Source: Sipunculus nudus (lineage: Eukaryota > Annelida > Sipuncula > Golfingiida > Sipunculidae). From it: a DNA stretch of 64,000 nt. The DNA lies in assembly GCA_026874595.1 (NCBI GenBank), contig CM049320.1:34880214-34944213 (forward strand), given 5' to 3'. Within the stretch, counting starts at the first letter, position 1. Every line of letters starts with the position of its first letter. Under the pieces are notes generated by a model. The model was not told the origin of the DNA, made no database searches, and saw nothing but the letters and a program-made list of their open reading frames with translations. Shown one piece after another: positions 37,301 to 46,901 of this stretch. Both the position numbers and the translations under genes were made by a program.

Positions 37301-38293
37301 GTGGAGTGGCACCACCGAAGTTGTAAAGACATAATATTGACTTAAAATGTTAAAATCCCGATTTTTTTTCTCATTACTGCAGTTACAAATGTAAACTTCC
37401 TGTAACAATGTAAATTTATTACGTTTGTACTGGTATTTGATTCTTTCACATACATGAACCATCTCATTATCAATAATGGTTATGTAATACTCTTTAATTC
37501 TTTCATTCAGTATGTATGCTTATTTGGTATAGTCATGGCCATCATCGTTACTATTTTCACAAATAAAACTGGTATTTTTTTTCATTTTCTTCTAAGGTCT
37601 ATTCCATGGACCGTTTCTTTTGTATGTATATGTAATATTATTGATCAGTTTCTCATGTAACATGGTTCATGTGTAGATGACTATTTGTCAAAGACCTCGA
37701 CTACATGTATGTTAGTCACTGGCTTGGGGCGATTGTGTGCGACTGTACGCTGTTCCGAAACATGTTCCGAATGCCGTTACGAAAGATATTTATCCACAAA
37801 ACCATACATATAATGGATCTATATATTGTAAGCGTAACGCGATGAGTGTGATTTTCCGTAACTCCGGATTTTCGGTGGATTTCCGATACCACCGTACGGA
37901 TTGGCGTGTTCCTCCCAAACCGTGCGTAAGACGGGTAATTGCTAGTGCTTACGGAATCAGGTATTCACGGCAAAGATATTCATGGCTATTTACTAAGATA
38001 ATTTTTTCTGTATATTTTTAGAAATGACTGAAATTGGGCATTCCTTACAAGGTGGGCTTTGGCGGTTACAAATCAAAGGGAAACTAGTCACTGAAGGTGA
38101 GAGTACGTCAGAAACTGTGTCATCTAAAGCTAAGTGCGCGCGTGCGTGCCTGTCCCGGCCGGGGTGTCTTAGTTTTACATATTCGGCTAAAAGTCAGACA
38201 TGTTTGAAGCACTCTGAAATGTTCACATTGTCTGGAAGTTCTTTCACAGGATTAACTGATGCCACATACTACGAGTTTATCCCTGACGTATAA
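24937..38293 (+). CDS. Unit A gene: secreted protein with two Cys-rich modules, Sushi and PAN, 320 aa
   Basis: Coding exons 24937-24997, 25893-26098, 27474-27607, 30442-30545, 33038-33223 and 38022-38293 have intron phases 1, 0, 2, 1, 1 and close exactly to 320 residues plus TAA. Residues 1-20 are a signal peptide. Residues about 25-95 (C46, C55, C57, C63, C77, C94) and 110-169 (C120, C129, C150, C167) are two related modules sharing a V-x-C-P-x-G start. Their Cys spacing loosely recalls the PCSK9 C-terminal repeats; that link is inference. Residues 170-230 are a Sushi/CCP domain and 232-320 a PAN/Apple domain (C269, C273, C279, C291). Such proteins act outside the cell in binding or recognition. 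The Sushi domain has Phe229 where its fourth Cys should be. NYT at 142-144 is a glycosylation sequon. Unit B is its tandem paralogue, about 70-87% identical per exon by eye. Confidence 0.87.
24998..25892 (+). other. Unit A intron 1 of the coding region
   Basis: Holds a (TA)n tract (25273-25312) and, at 25575-25695, a short degenerate block built on GCCGGCG and ACTAAATAAGGC motifs ending in GGAAAATATGG. That block is GC-rich and absent from unit B, so it is probably a small repeat insertion. Confidence 0.5.
25893..26098 (+). CDS. Unit A coding exon 2: Cys-rich module 1
   Basis: 206 bases, acceptor TATTCCAG, donor AAAG|GTAATA. Encodes GPLSGTNDDDPS, CPTGY and CDGAFF. It is one of the least conserved exons against unit B (about 70% of residues), apart from the central acidic stretch. 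Confidence 0.9.
26099..27473 (+). other. Unit A intron 2
   Basis: Largely alignable with unit B intron 2 (50284-51977). No separate gene or repeat family was seen. Confidence 0.6.
27474..27607 (+). CDS. Unit A coding exon 3: end of module 1, start of module 2
   Basis: 134 bases, acceptor AACTTCAG, donor CACC|GTGAGT. Contains SLYC, which closes module 1, and CPAGTIFVSC, which opens module 2. About 84% identical to unit B. Confidence 0.9.
27608..30441 (+). other. Unit A intron 3
   Basis: The part up to about 28.79 kb is related to unit B intron 3. The following 1.6 kb, up to the acceptor region near 30.42 kb, is absent from B. No coding domain was recognised in the extra part. Confidence 0.5.
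30442..30545 (+). CDS. Unit A coding exon 4: rest of module 2
   Basis: 104 bases, acceptor TTTTTTTCAG, donor CAAT|GTAAGT. Encodes LHRMNYTANKG, CSPERY and VQVHC. The phase-2 entry and phase-1 exit fit both neighbours. Confidence 0.9.
30546..33037 (+). other. Unit A intron 4, with an insertion of about 1.5 kb
   Basis: The segments 31310-31490 and 32970-33037 match unit B. About 1.48 kb between them is extra and contains (TA)n at 31536-31557, a 27-base poly-G run (32753-32779) and another of 11 bases (32938-32948). The extra segment carries repeated GCGAGGAC/GTCCTC words in both orientations, which may be a nonautonomous element. Its termini were not resolved. Confidence 0.5.
32753..32779 (+). 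repeat. Poly-G tract, 27 bases
   Basis: Uninterrupted G run on the sense strand of unit A intron 4, with an 11-base G run 160 bases downstream. Confidence 0.95.
33038..33223 (+). CDS. Unit A coding exon 5: Sushi domain, fourth Cys lost
   Basis: 186 bases, acceptor TTTTCAG, donor AAAG|GTAACA. Contains C172, C197, C216 and the W222 region of a Sushi domain. The residue at the fourth Cys is Phe229 (TTT; TGT in unit B). A 15-base poly-G run starts 20 bases after the exon. Confidence 0.92.
33243..33257 (+). repeat. Poly-G tract beside the Sushi exon donor
   Basis: 15 Gs starting 20 bases past the exon 5 donor. Unit B has no such run at this position. Confidence 0.95.
33258..38021 (+). other. Unit A intron 5
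   Basis: 4.8 kb against 2.2 kb in unit B. The excess is mainly the tandem array listed at 34650-36480, plus a GC-richer block at 36665-36930 that is open on both strands but matches nothing I know. An 11-base poly-G run is at 37083-37093. Confidence 0.55.
34650..36480 (+). repeat. Diverged intronic satellite, period roughly 150 bp
   Basis: About ten degraded units whose core reads GGTCATGGTGACCTATATTC. They also share the words TTAGACCTAGAAACTTCTAA, GAGAGGTCC and GAGCACCCAGAGA. Core positions are near 34702, 34742, 34888, 35308, 35463, 35600, 35748, 35972, 36126, 36283 and 36420, so spacing is irregular (mostly 140-220). The array is absent from the matching place in unit B. Confidence 0.8.
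38022..38293 (+). CDS. Unit A coding exon 6: PAN/Apple domain and stop
   Basis: 272 bases, acceptor ATATTTTTAG. Encodes the PAN core C-x3-C-x5-C with SFTY and TCLKHSE, and ends PDV before TAA. Confidence 0.92.
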
Positions 38294-38904
38294 GAAAGGT
38301 GGACTTCAGATACCGCTGTATGTCTATGCTGGAAGGGGAAGAAGCTACTAACAAAATATTGGAGCGTATTCTATTGTGAAGTCAAGCTTGATGTAAAATA
38401 ACCTAGATAAAATTGTTGATTTCTGTTTTACCATGGTCAATAGCTGGCGCCGACTGTTGGAAGAAGATTGTATTTATCAAAACTAATTGGAGCATTTCAT
38501 AAACTGGTCTCTTACCCATGCTCACTACGAGAAAGCCTGTTGCTAGAGAATGACACCATGACTCTGATTGGTCAGACGTATTGATTTATCATATTGGACA
38601 AAGTTTTGCCTTTTTGTATATCAAGCTTGTGGTCTGCAAATTGAATTGGCACCTGCTGTTTGTGAACTTTGGCATGGATTCCTTGCTTAATTCAAAGGAG
38701 CTTCAGTTTGTTTAAGTTTCTTGATCAATTGCGTCTAATAACATACCGGATGGGGTGGCCAACTTTCTGAAGCAGTAATTGTATATGACCGGACTCCAAC
38801 AATATGGAAGATATTTCGGTTATACAGATTCTGAACGATCGAGTTTAATAGCTTTATCGCATCTTTGATAAACACATTTAAAACACAAAAAAAAACAAAA
38901 AAAA

Positions 38905-38909
38905 ACCCT

Positions 38910-38987
<78 letters not shown>

Positions 38988-39000
38988 GAGAGGGAGAGAA
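38905..39000 (+). repeat. (CA)n-(TA)n-(GA)n microsatellite in the unit A 3' region
   Basis: CA from about 38910 to 38942, TA to 38981, then a short GA-rich stretch. Unit B keeps only short CACA and GAGA remnants at 58710-58765. Confidence 0.95.
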
Positions 39001-39151
39001 ACAAAAAGAGGTTATTCAGTAATAAGGTTTGAGGACCACATTTCGAACACAAATTAATTATGCGAAAAAAAATAATAATGCTAATGAGTACAAACAAAAT
39101 CACTATGTGCATTCTTATACCTTTTTAATTTTGTTGCTAGGAGTGAGTTTA

Positions 39152-39157
39152 AATAAA
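39152..39157 (+). terminator. Candidate polyadenylation signal of unit A
   Basis: AATAAA about 860 bases after the stop codon, in a 3' flank that is conserved in unit B. No clear signal was seen nearer the stop. The intervening 3' UTR holds a (CA)n(TA)n(GA)n microsatellite. Confidence 0.35.
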
Positions 39158-39179
39158 ATAATGATAATTATAACAAAAA

Positions 39180-39640
39180 AAAGATAACTAGTGGGCAATG
39201 GGCCATGGCACTCAGCTGAATGTGACAGTATAGGTCACAGTGACCTATTTTTAGATATCCATGAAAAAATACATAAACCTGTCCGCATGTAACAATTTTT
39301 GTTTGTGTGTTTGTCTGCGCTCTCCTGGCCACAGTTTTGCAGCAATCCACTTGAAACTTACAGGGATGATTGACAACCCAAAGTCCTGGAAGCCTGTTGA
39401 TTTTGGTCAATATCACATCATGGTAAAGGTCAAGGTCATGGAAAGTATGCAATACAGTTTTTGCTCCATAACTTTGTAACAAATGGCCGTAGCCACTTAA
39501 ACCATAGCCTGTTTTATTCGTCATTCCATGGGCTTTTATATGATGGGTACCTGACTCAAATCTGCCGTTACCATGGTTACGAATTTTTGGGTTATAATTT
39601 GAAAATAGTCATGTTACATTTTCTATCTTTGTCAATTTTT
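39180..39640 (+). repeat. Degenerate dispersed repeat with GGTCAAGGTCATGG
   Basis: Contains GGTCACAGTGACC and GGTCAAGGTCATGG words of the kind I associate with widespread invertebrate repeats. The first 110 bases are shared with unit B (58960-59060); the rest is only in A. It encodes nothing recognisable. Confidence 0.4.
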
Positions 39641-39644
39641 AAGC

Positions 39645-40356
39645 TACAGACGTCTGGTTTTGGTCATTATGTAGCTTAGAGGCAGCTTGACATGATAAAA
39701 CTGAAAGTCTCGCCAAATCTAGCGACTTTTTAAGCTAGACCGGTCTGGTTTTCAGCATTTCGTAACATTTTGCCAGCCTAACATGATAAAACTACAAGAC
39801 TGGCCAAATCTCGCACCATATCTCGTTTAACGAGAAGAAACGAGATTTCGAGGAAATACTTTTAACTCGGCGACTTTTACAGCTACACAGGTATAGTTTT
39901 CGGTATTTCGTATTATTTGGTCAGCTTGACATGATAAAACTACAAGTCTCGTCGAATCTCGCACCATATGTTGTCAAACGAGAAAAAACGAGATTTCATG
40001 AAAATGCTTATAACTCGGCGACTTTTACAGCTACACAGGTCTAGTTTTCGGCATTTCATAACATAAGACAAGCTGGACACGCCAGAAAAGAAATCAGGCC
40101 AAATCTCACACCATATCTCGTCAATCGAGAAAAAAAACGAGATATCATGGAAATGCTTATAACTAGGCGACTTTTACAGCTACTCAGGTCTAGTTTTTGG
40201 CTTTGGTAACAATTTGCCAACTTGACATAGTAAAACTGCAAGACTGGCCAAATCTCGCACTATATCTGGTCAAATGTGGAAAAAAGAGATTTCACAGAAA
40301 TGCATATATAAGTTGGCATTTCGTAACATTTGGACGGCTTGACATGACAAACCTGC
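39645..40356 (+). repeat. 147-bp satellite, left block (about five units)
   Basis: Units share the words GGCGACTTTTACAGCTAC, GGTCTAGTTTTCGGCATTTC, GCTTGACATGATAAAACT and GACTGGCCAAATCTCGCACC. Each has a hairpin-prone stretch, ATCTCGT...ACGAGAT. Unit spacing is 145-150 bp. The array is interrupted at its right end by the DIRS-like element. Confidence 0.88.
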
Positions 40357-40736
40357 GTGTAGTCATATGAGCAATCCTCCCGTTCGTGTACGACACCTGG
40401 TGGTGTCGTACCTCACTAATTCTTTTCCGGTGACTTCCGCCGAAAAGAGGTCCCTGTGTGGGATATATGCGGGGTGTTTCAAGCTCGGCTTCGACGCGGA
40501 AGTTTTGTGATCAAATGTGTGTGTTTTGCGGTGAGTGACATTTTGAAAATATAGACTTATGGATTCTGATGGACATTATCTGTGTCTGCCCTAGCGCTGA
40601 GCAGCTGGGCGATATTGGGAGCTTGTTGCACGGCTTTTAGCACGGGTGTCGCATACAATTTATCACCTGTACTTTTCTAGTGACTTTATCGAGACACCGT
40701 TTATTCCACTGTTAAATGTAAGCCACTCGCTAAATT

Positions 40737-41552
40737 ATGTCTACAGATGAGAAGCTAGAAAAAATAGTTCAGCAACTAGGTTCAGTGGCAATATCTCTGA
40801 CACACATATCCGCCAAAGTTGAAGACATTGATTGCCGAGTTAAAGGGATAGAAAAATCTCGTGACAACGAACTCCAGTCACAGCCTACTAGTCAGGGCCA
40901 ACCTACTCAGCCTGCACCAAACTGTGAAGCTCCCACGCCTGTTGAGGAGGGTGCGGCTGCTCTCGTACCCAGTCTCCAGGGAGACTCCTACGAGATCGTA
41001 TTGGACCAGTATGAAAGCATTCGTGAGTCCCTAAGCCGTTTTAAGCTTGACCGCAAATTTACATTTAAAAGAGACAAATCTGGTGTGAAAAGGGATGATC
41101 AAAGAGTGTTCAACATCATTTCTAAGTGCGCCACTATCTCTGAAACACAGATAAAGCTGTTATCATCCATACAGGGTCGAAGTGTATCAGAGGCAGAGTT
41201 GGAAGATTTATTCACATGTGCATACGCTCAGACGGTATATCTGAGGGAAGAATTCGCCAACATTCTAATAAAAGGTGAATACGGTGATAACACAGCTAGA
41301 TTGTACCGGAATCTTCAACGCCACAGTGTTTTCAAACCAGAAAGTGTAGAAACTCTTAAATCAGCTGTACAGCTTGCATCTATACAGGACTCTAATAACC
41401 ATCGCCGTACAATAGGACGGGGACAAGGTGGCCAGCGCGGCTCCCATACGTTCAATCGTACCCACAGAGATAGATTCAGTCAGTATACAGATAGGCAGGT
41501 GCAGCACCGTCGTTATACACCAACACAACACCAGGATGAAGTTAATACTTAG
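40737..41552 (+). CDS. DIRS-like element gag-like ORF1, 271 aa
   Basis: Intact ORF. The N-terminal 50 residues look like a short coiled coil (EKLEKIVQQLG and following), then come a Pro/Gln-rich linker and an acidic-helical central region (about 90-215). The Arg/Gly/His-rich tail (about 225-265) would suit nucleic-acid binding. There is no CCHC knuckle. The role is by position and composition; the sequence family itself is only loosely recognised. Confidence 0.72.
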   Translation: MSTDEKLEKIVQQLGSVAISLTHISAKVEDIDCRVKGIEKSRDNELQSQPTSQGQPTQPAPNCEAPTPVEEGAAALVPSLQGDSYEIVLDQYESIRESLSRFKLDRKFTFKRDKSGVKRDDQRVFNIISKCATISETQIKLLSSIQGRSVSEAELEDLFTCAYAQTVYLREEFANILIKGEYGDNTARLYRNLQRHSVFKPESVETLKSAVQLASIQDSNNHRRTIGRGQGGQRGSHTFNRTHRDRFSQYTDRQVQHRRYTPTQHQDEVNT

Positions 41553-41574
41553 TCGTGTTAAGAACCAAACTTTA

Positions 41575-42230
41575 AACAATGCCATACCATTCAGGTATTG
41601 TCCGACAACGTGTCGACGGTAGCATACATCAGTCATTTCGGAGGACCAAGCCAGTCGCTATCAGACCTCGCACAGTCTCTCTGGAGCCGTTGTCTGGAAC
41701 TTGGAATATCGTTCACAGCCCGACACCTGCAAGGCCTTCAGAATTACCATGCCGACAGACTGTCAAGACTGTCTTCCAGACACGAGTGGAAACTGCATCC
41801 AAAACTATTCAAATTCATAGATTCAGTGTTTGGTCCCCACACAATCGACAGATTCGCGTCACTACTATCTCAACAGGTGGCGCTTTACAACAGTCAGTAT
41901 TACGATCCGGCGTCACAAGGTGTGGACGCATTAGCCCAAACAGATTGGGCTCGACACAACAACTTCGTGAATTGTCCTATACGACTAATACCGAAAGTTC
42001 TCGATGTGCTAGAACAACAAGGAGCGACTTATACAATCATTGCACCCCACTGGCCGGCACAGGCGTGGTATCAGCGACTGAAGGATTTCGCGATCGAGCA
42101 GCCGTTGCGCATTCCACTAAACAAAGACTCGGTAATTCCGCTCAGTCAGGTCGTACCGGAGCCGCTAAAGAACACCCGGTGGAAATTTTCAGCCTGGCGC
42201 GTGCGTGGGAAGAAAAGCTTGACTCGCTAA
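41575..42230 (+). pseudogene. DIRS-like RNase H remnant (reverse transcriptase lost)
   Basis: The open frame reads SDNVSTVAYISHFGG and later NYHADRLSRL and FGPHTIDRFAS. These are the last RNase H motifs and the typical tail of the DIRS reverse transcriptase-RNase H polyprotein. Everything upstream of the VLSDN motif, including the whole polymerase, is missing. The frame overlaps the recombinase ORF, as is usual in this family. Confidence 0.75.
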
Positions 42231-42979
42231 ACTGGTCAGTTCGTGCACGCAAACAGTTCTCTTACGCCTGGGCCAAATCAACCTTGTGCCAGTATGATCG
42301 GATGATCGGGAAGCTTCAGGATTTCTGTCGAATAAATGGTGCTACATTCCCACCGACTGAACACTTGGACATGCCCCGCCTGAGGCTGAAGGCCGTGACA
42401 CTGCTGGCGCTGGTCGTAATGCTTCGTCCGTCAGATATAGCACCGCTGGGAACGGTGTTCAACCCCCTTGCCTTAACTGAACAGAAACTCCTCTTCTCTA
42501 CGGAGAATGTGATATTCCATGACGATGGTTCCATGTCCATAACACTTCATGGTATCAAAAACGACTCAAAACGATCAGGGTTTACAGTCAGAATTCCTCC
42601 GGCGTCGCATGATAAGCTCGATCCAGTACTGGCTCTCAGGTGGTACATAAAGAAAACGTCGAGTCTCCGATCCAGGCCACATGGTCCTGTGTTTCTCCGG
42701 CTTAACCGACCCCACACCGCACTTCAGTCATCGGGGATCGCGGCCGTTCTGCGTGATGCGATTAAGGCGGCTGGGCTTGCTGATCAAGGATTCACGGCCC
42801 GTTCCTTTAGACCTACCGGGGCAACGGTTGGTGTTATGTGCGGACAGGACCCCAATATCGTCAGGGCCATTGGTCGTTGGAAATCTCAGTCGGTATTCGA
42901 ACATCACTATGTGCATACGATTCCGCCGCCGAACTATACCGACAGCGTCCTTCAGCTATCTGGCTGTACAGACGATTAA
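41579..42979 (+). CDS. DIRS-like tyrosine recombinase ORF
   Basis: 466-codon frame, though the recombinase itself probably begins near codon 200; the earlier part is the shadow of the RNase H frame. The catalytic set is visible: R283 in LRPSDIA, R411 in ARSFRPTG, W434 in GRWKS and Y444 in EHHYVH. Spacing matches tyrosine recombinases of DIRS elements, which integrate the circular cDNA. No stop or frameshift is seen, so this enzyme could still be functional. Confidence 0.83.
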   Translation: MPYHSGIVRQRVDGSIHQSFRRTKPVAIRPRTVSLEPLSGTWNIVHSPTPARPSELPCRQTVKTVFQTRVETASKTIQIHRFSVWSPHNRQIRVTTISTGGALQQSVLRSGVTRCGRISPNRLGSTQQLRELSYTTNTESSRCARTTRSDLYNHCTPLAGTGVVSATEGFRDRAAVAHSTKQRLGNSAQSGRTGAAKEHPVEIFSLARAWEEKLDSLNWSVRARKQFSYAWAKSTLCQYDRMIGKLQDFCRINGATFPPTEHLDMPRLRLKAVTLLALVVMLRPSDIAPLGTVFNPLALTEQKLLFSTENVIFHDDGSMSITLHGIKNDSKRSGFTVRIPPASHDKLDPVLALRWYIKKTSSLRSRPHGPVFLRLNRPHTALQSSGIAAVLRDAIKAAGLADQGFTARSFRPTGATVGVMCGQDPNIVRAIGRWKSQSVFEHHYVHTIPPPNYTDSVLQLSGCTDD

Positions 42980-43127
42980 CCGTTCGGCATTTCCGCATGC
43001 ACTTATAGGGCTATTTCTGATTTAAGTCGTTATATTTTCTCTGCAGTTGGCATTTTATGTAACTAAGCTTTTTATTACATAATAAAGCTGTTCGGTTTGC
43101 TCATTATGAGGGAGTTTTGAATTTATG

Positions 43128-43665
43128 AAAAAAAGACTGGCCAAATCTTGCACCATATCTCGTCAAGCGAAAAAAAAAGAGATACCATGGAAATGCTTAT
43201 TGCTAGGCGACGTTTATAGCTACTCAGGTCTAGTTTTCGGCATTTGGTAACATTTGGCCAACTTGACATAGTAAAACTGCGAGGCTGGCCAAATCTCGCA
43301 CTATATCTGGTCAAATGTGGAAAAACGAAATTTCACAGAAATGCACATAAATCGGCGACTTTTACGGCTAGACAGGTCTAGTTTTTGGCATTTCATAACA
43401 TTTGAACGGCTTGGCATGACAAACCTGCAAGACTGGCCAGTTCTCGCACCATATCTCGTCAAACGATAAAACACGAGATTTCACAGAAAGGCTAATAACT
43501 CAGCGACTTTTACAGCGAGACAGGTCTAGTTTTCGGCATTTCATAATATTTGGTCAGCTTGACATAACAAATCTGAAAACTTCTCACTGCTTCTTGTCAA
43601 ACGAGATTAACGGGATTTCATGGAAATGTTTGAACTTGGCCCCTTTTACACTAGAAAGGTATGCA
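43128..43665 (+). repeat. 147-bp satellite, right block (about four units)
   Basis: Same family, orientation and period as 39645-40356. It resumes with AGACTGGCCAAATC directly after the element, at the point in the unit where the left block stops. Confidence 0.88.
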
Positions 43666-44843
43666 GCTATTCAAGGTCAGCATGCATACATAAACGTATT
43701 ATTCGTTTCTGCTGCCCCCACAACTTTGCTCATTCATATGACTGTTTCTACATGCACTCTCTGTCTATCTGTCTGTATTTTTCCATTTCCGGCAAGCGCG
43801 TGACCTCTGGTCATCTTGTTTACATGGCATTTAAGTTGGTCCTCGTGGGAACATGTACCGTATTCATTAAAAGCTTATAGATAAAAAAGGCCACGCATCC
43901 GTCAAAGAAGATTCATTCTGAGCATGGAGTGTCTATTGTTCATTAACATGTACTCGGGAAGTCAGAAACCCCATAAATCCTAAAGATAAGACAGGTTATT
44001 AGCTGGCTTTAAAATAATCGATAACACTCTTAACTGTGGTGCTGGAATGGCCTAGCTGTTGGCATGCCATGTACTGAAATACAATATACTTGTATATAAT
44101 GGAAGGATACGCGGCTGGATTGTTAATTTGGTAGTGAATGCTTAATTAGCACGGTATACAGGGTTTGGTACAAATTCTTGCTTTCGGAAACAATTTACCA
44201 GAAAGTACTTGCACATGCTTGTACATTTCTATGATAGGATTACTTATAGCAATAGGAAACATAGAAATGGAAACAGAATGTTAGAGTCATCCGAACTAAT
44301 CACGTGAACCCGTAATAGGTCACTTTGTTAAGGACTCCATGGTACAGTATATATAAGATTGGGAACTAACAGGTTCAACAAAGTATCATTTCTGGTATGT
44401 TATCCTGTTTCAAACCCATGTTTAACGAAAATATGATTTATGAATCTGCGTGATGGTGTACTCGTTCATGAAAATCTTTATTGATTGTCACGTTATGGTA
44501 GGATGGCTGCATAAATATAAGGCCTCGTTACTCATGCAAAACAGAGGAACTGTTGATATAAACATGTACATCAAGCTTATTAAGACATATTAATATTATT
44601 AAGGCAAAAAAATCACTAACATCTGATAATGAGGAAAAACCGGTACTCTTACGTCTGATAATTAGCAAAAACTGTTAATAAAATATCTGCAGTCCCAGAT
44701 TAGAGGAACTTATGTTTCTGGGCCAGGTAATCGTCTAAAAACAATCACTAACAAAAGATAATAGGGAAAAACTTGAATCTTCTTCATCACAATAAAATAA
44801 AAGAATGCTGGAATTGAAGCAATAACAATAAGATGCAATATGT

Positions 44844-44892
<49 letters not shown>

Positions 44893-46419
44893 GGATTGAT
44901 GAACATTTTACACGCAGCATTCACAATGGCATAAACAATACACTATATACAAGTAAAACAAAAACACAGTGTCTTTCGAACTCTTACAAACTTTTACTCC
45001 TAAAATGTTGTCCCCGAATAAGAGTTTCGATACTGATGGTGAGGAACAAAATAAAATTAACTGCAATGTTAATATTTAAACAGGAGCTGAAGCCCGTTTC
45101 TTTAGACCTTGAGCTGCAGGGCGCTCTGTTAATATATAAAATCCGGCATTGAATATCTAAGATATATTTTTCATAAGTCCAGGAAGTGACTGACCAAAGG
45201 ACTTTGACGGAAGATTTAACAATTACTGGTGATGAACTATGATTGAGAGATATGAATGTCAGTAAAAATACACCGATGCCAGGCTAGTCCGTTCACGCAA
45301 ATGAAAGCCAACAAAAGTGGCTTAGCTGAGCTTTCTAACATAAAACTCTCTGGCCAAAGACACAGAGACGACAGATGACGCTGATAAGCCCGGTGCTAAT
45401 TGATACGGCTAATTGAATCATCCATTGGGCTTGACTACGAAACGAATCTTTAATTTTCGGAGACCCAGAGTGTACCCCACATTTTTCGAACGTAAAGACT
45501 ACTTTATACGTCTATAGAAGCATGGGATGACGTAGTTGAATCATAAATACTTACAGCCTGGCAGGTATAGCAAAATCTTTCTCTATACGAAGCACCCTTT
45601 CAATGTTAATGTGTAGTGTGAAAAGTAAACGGTGACTAGGACAAATGAACACTTATTAAATAAAATAAATGTTATAATTCTCCTAGTTAATAAAGATTAA
45701 AAAAAAATCCTGAACATACAAATTTCATTACAATCATAACAGCTTAGGAATCAACGTTGTTGAACTCTAGTGACAGTTTTCAATTTTTTCTTTTAATGAG
45801 GAATTATTGTTCAGTGACTATAATAAGCAATTGTGGTCCACGTGATGCCTAACCTTGATTGTGTATAACTTCTTTAAGTCTTAAAATGATCTGCCTCTGA
45901 ATTCCATTACACATAGCAAATATAGAACTCTATGATCAAATATTAGCATGTTTTATTATTATTAAGCATTCTTAATGGCGTTTAAGGGTCATTACTTCGT
46001 TAATTGTCAGGATATTACAAATATCTAATGAACCGTAACTACAAAGGAACATTTGCCATACCAACGGATAGTCTGCCTGCAGAGAGTAATATGTCTTCAT
46101 TGTAATCAAATATTGGTCTTTTCACCATGGTCACGGGGCCACTCTCCGGTACCCGATAAGTGTGAGGAATGAATAGTCACCGCCTGTGCTTGTTATAGCG
46201 ATTGGCATGATGCCATTTCACCTTTGTTCCCTTGTTTCTTGAGCTGAATGAGTTAGTACTGGTGATCTGTCGTTCATATGCAACCAAAAACATTGCATTT
46301 CTAAAGTTGTTTTGTTTATTGAAGTATTCATGTTAATATGTGTTGAAATATATATGATTTACCGTGTTTATCTTATAAATATCCCATGTTGTATTAACAG
46401 TTAAGTACGAAACCCCTGA

Positions 46420-46770
46420 AGGGACATGGGTGCTATATTTATTTGGGGTATTTATATTGCGCCTTCTTTTTGCGTTCCCTGGTTTTTTTTTGCGTTCGCT
46501 CGCGATCATTTTGTATTCCCTTGCAGACTTCTTTTTCGTTACCTTGCGTTCTTTCTCGTTCCTTCGAGATCTTTTGTATTTTACTCGCGTTCCGTAAGAA
46601 TACAAACAGATCTACTTTTTCAATGAAATGGTGGGATATGTAGATCATTGGAACCGCGAAGGGGTTAGAGATGGTAGTCAAAGAGATCTCGTGGAAACCA
46701 GATAAGACTTTGAAGGAAAGCAAAAAAGATCTCGAAGGAACGCAAAATAATCGCAAGGGAACATGATAAA
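46420..46770. repeat. GCGTTCCC micro-repeat block with inverted arm (unit A flank)
   Basis: Short degenerate repeats of about 20 bp around GCGTTCCCTTGCG on the plus strand (46470-46600). The complement follows in an inverted arm at 46690-46765 (GGAACGCAAAATAATCGCAA). The whole could fold into a hairpin. Its minus strand translates as Arg/Glu/Lys repeats that are not a gene. Confidence 0.75.
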
Positions 46771-46831
46771 TAAATGAAGCACAAACATGATTACATTTAT
46801 TCTAAATAATTAACATGTTCTACCTGTTTGG

Positions 46832-46837
46832 ATATAT

Positions 46838-46900
<63 letters not shown>
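46832..46900. repeat. (TA)n microsatellite
   Basis: Near-perfect TA run between the micro-repeat block and the unit B promoter. It is missing from the paralogous site before unit C. Confidence 0.95.

Positions 46901-46901
<1 letters not shown>

Larger units (their letters stand above)
40357..43127 (+). mobile_element. DIRS-like tyrosine-recombinase retroelement, reverse transcriptase deleted
   Basis: About 2.8 kb with CpG-richer composition than its host. Short imperfect inverted ends: TCATATGAGCAATCC at 40363-40377, and at 43094-43109 the complement TCATAATGAGCAAACC. It has a gag-like ORF, the end of a DIRS-type RNase H, an overlapping tyrosine recombinase ORF, and AATAAA at 43081. The reverse transcriptase core that should stand between 41552 and 41590 is missing. 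It lies inside a 147-bp satellite. DIRS elements integrate by recombinase rather than integrase, so absence of a target duplication would be expected. Confidence 0.82.

Noticed and set aside
46333-46756. Minus-strand ORFs with Arg-Glu-Arg-Lys repeats (also 62480-62713)
   Set aside because: They read through the GCGTTCCC micro-repeat; composition explains the open frame.
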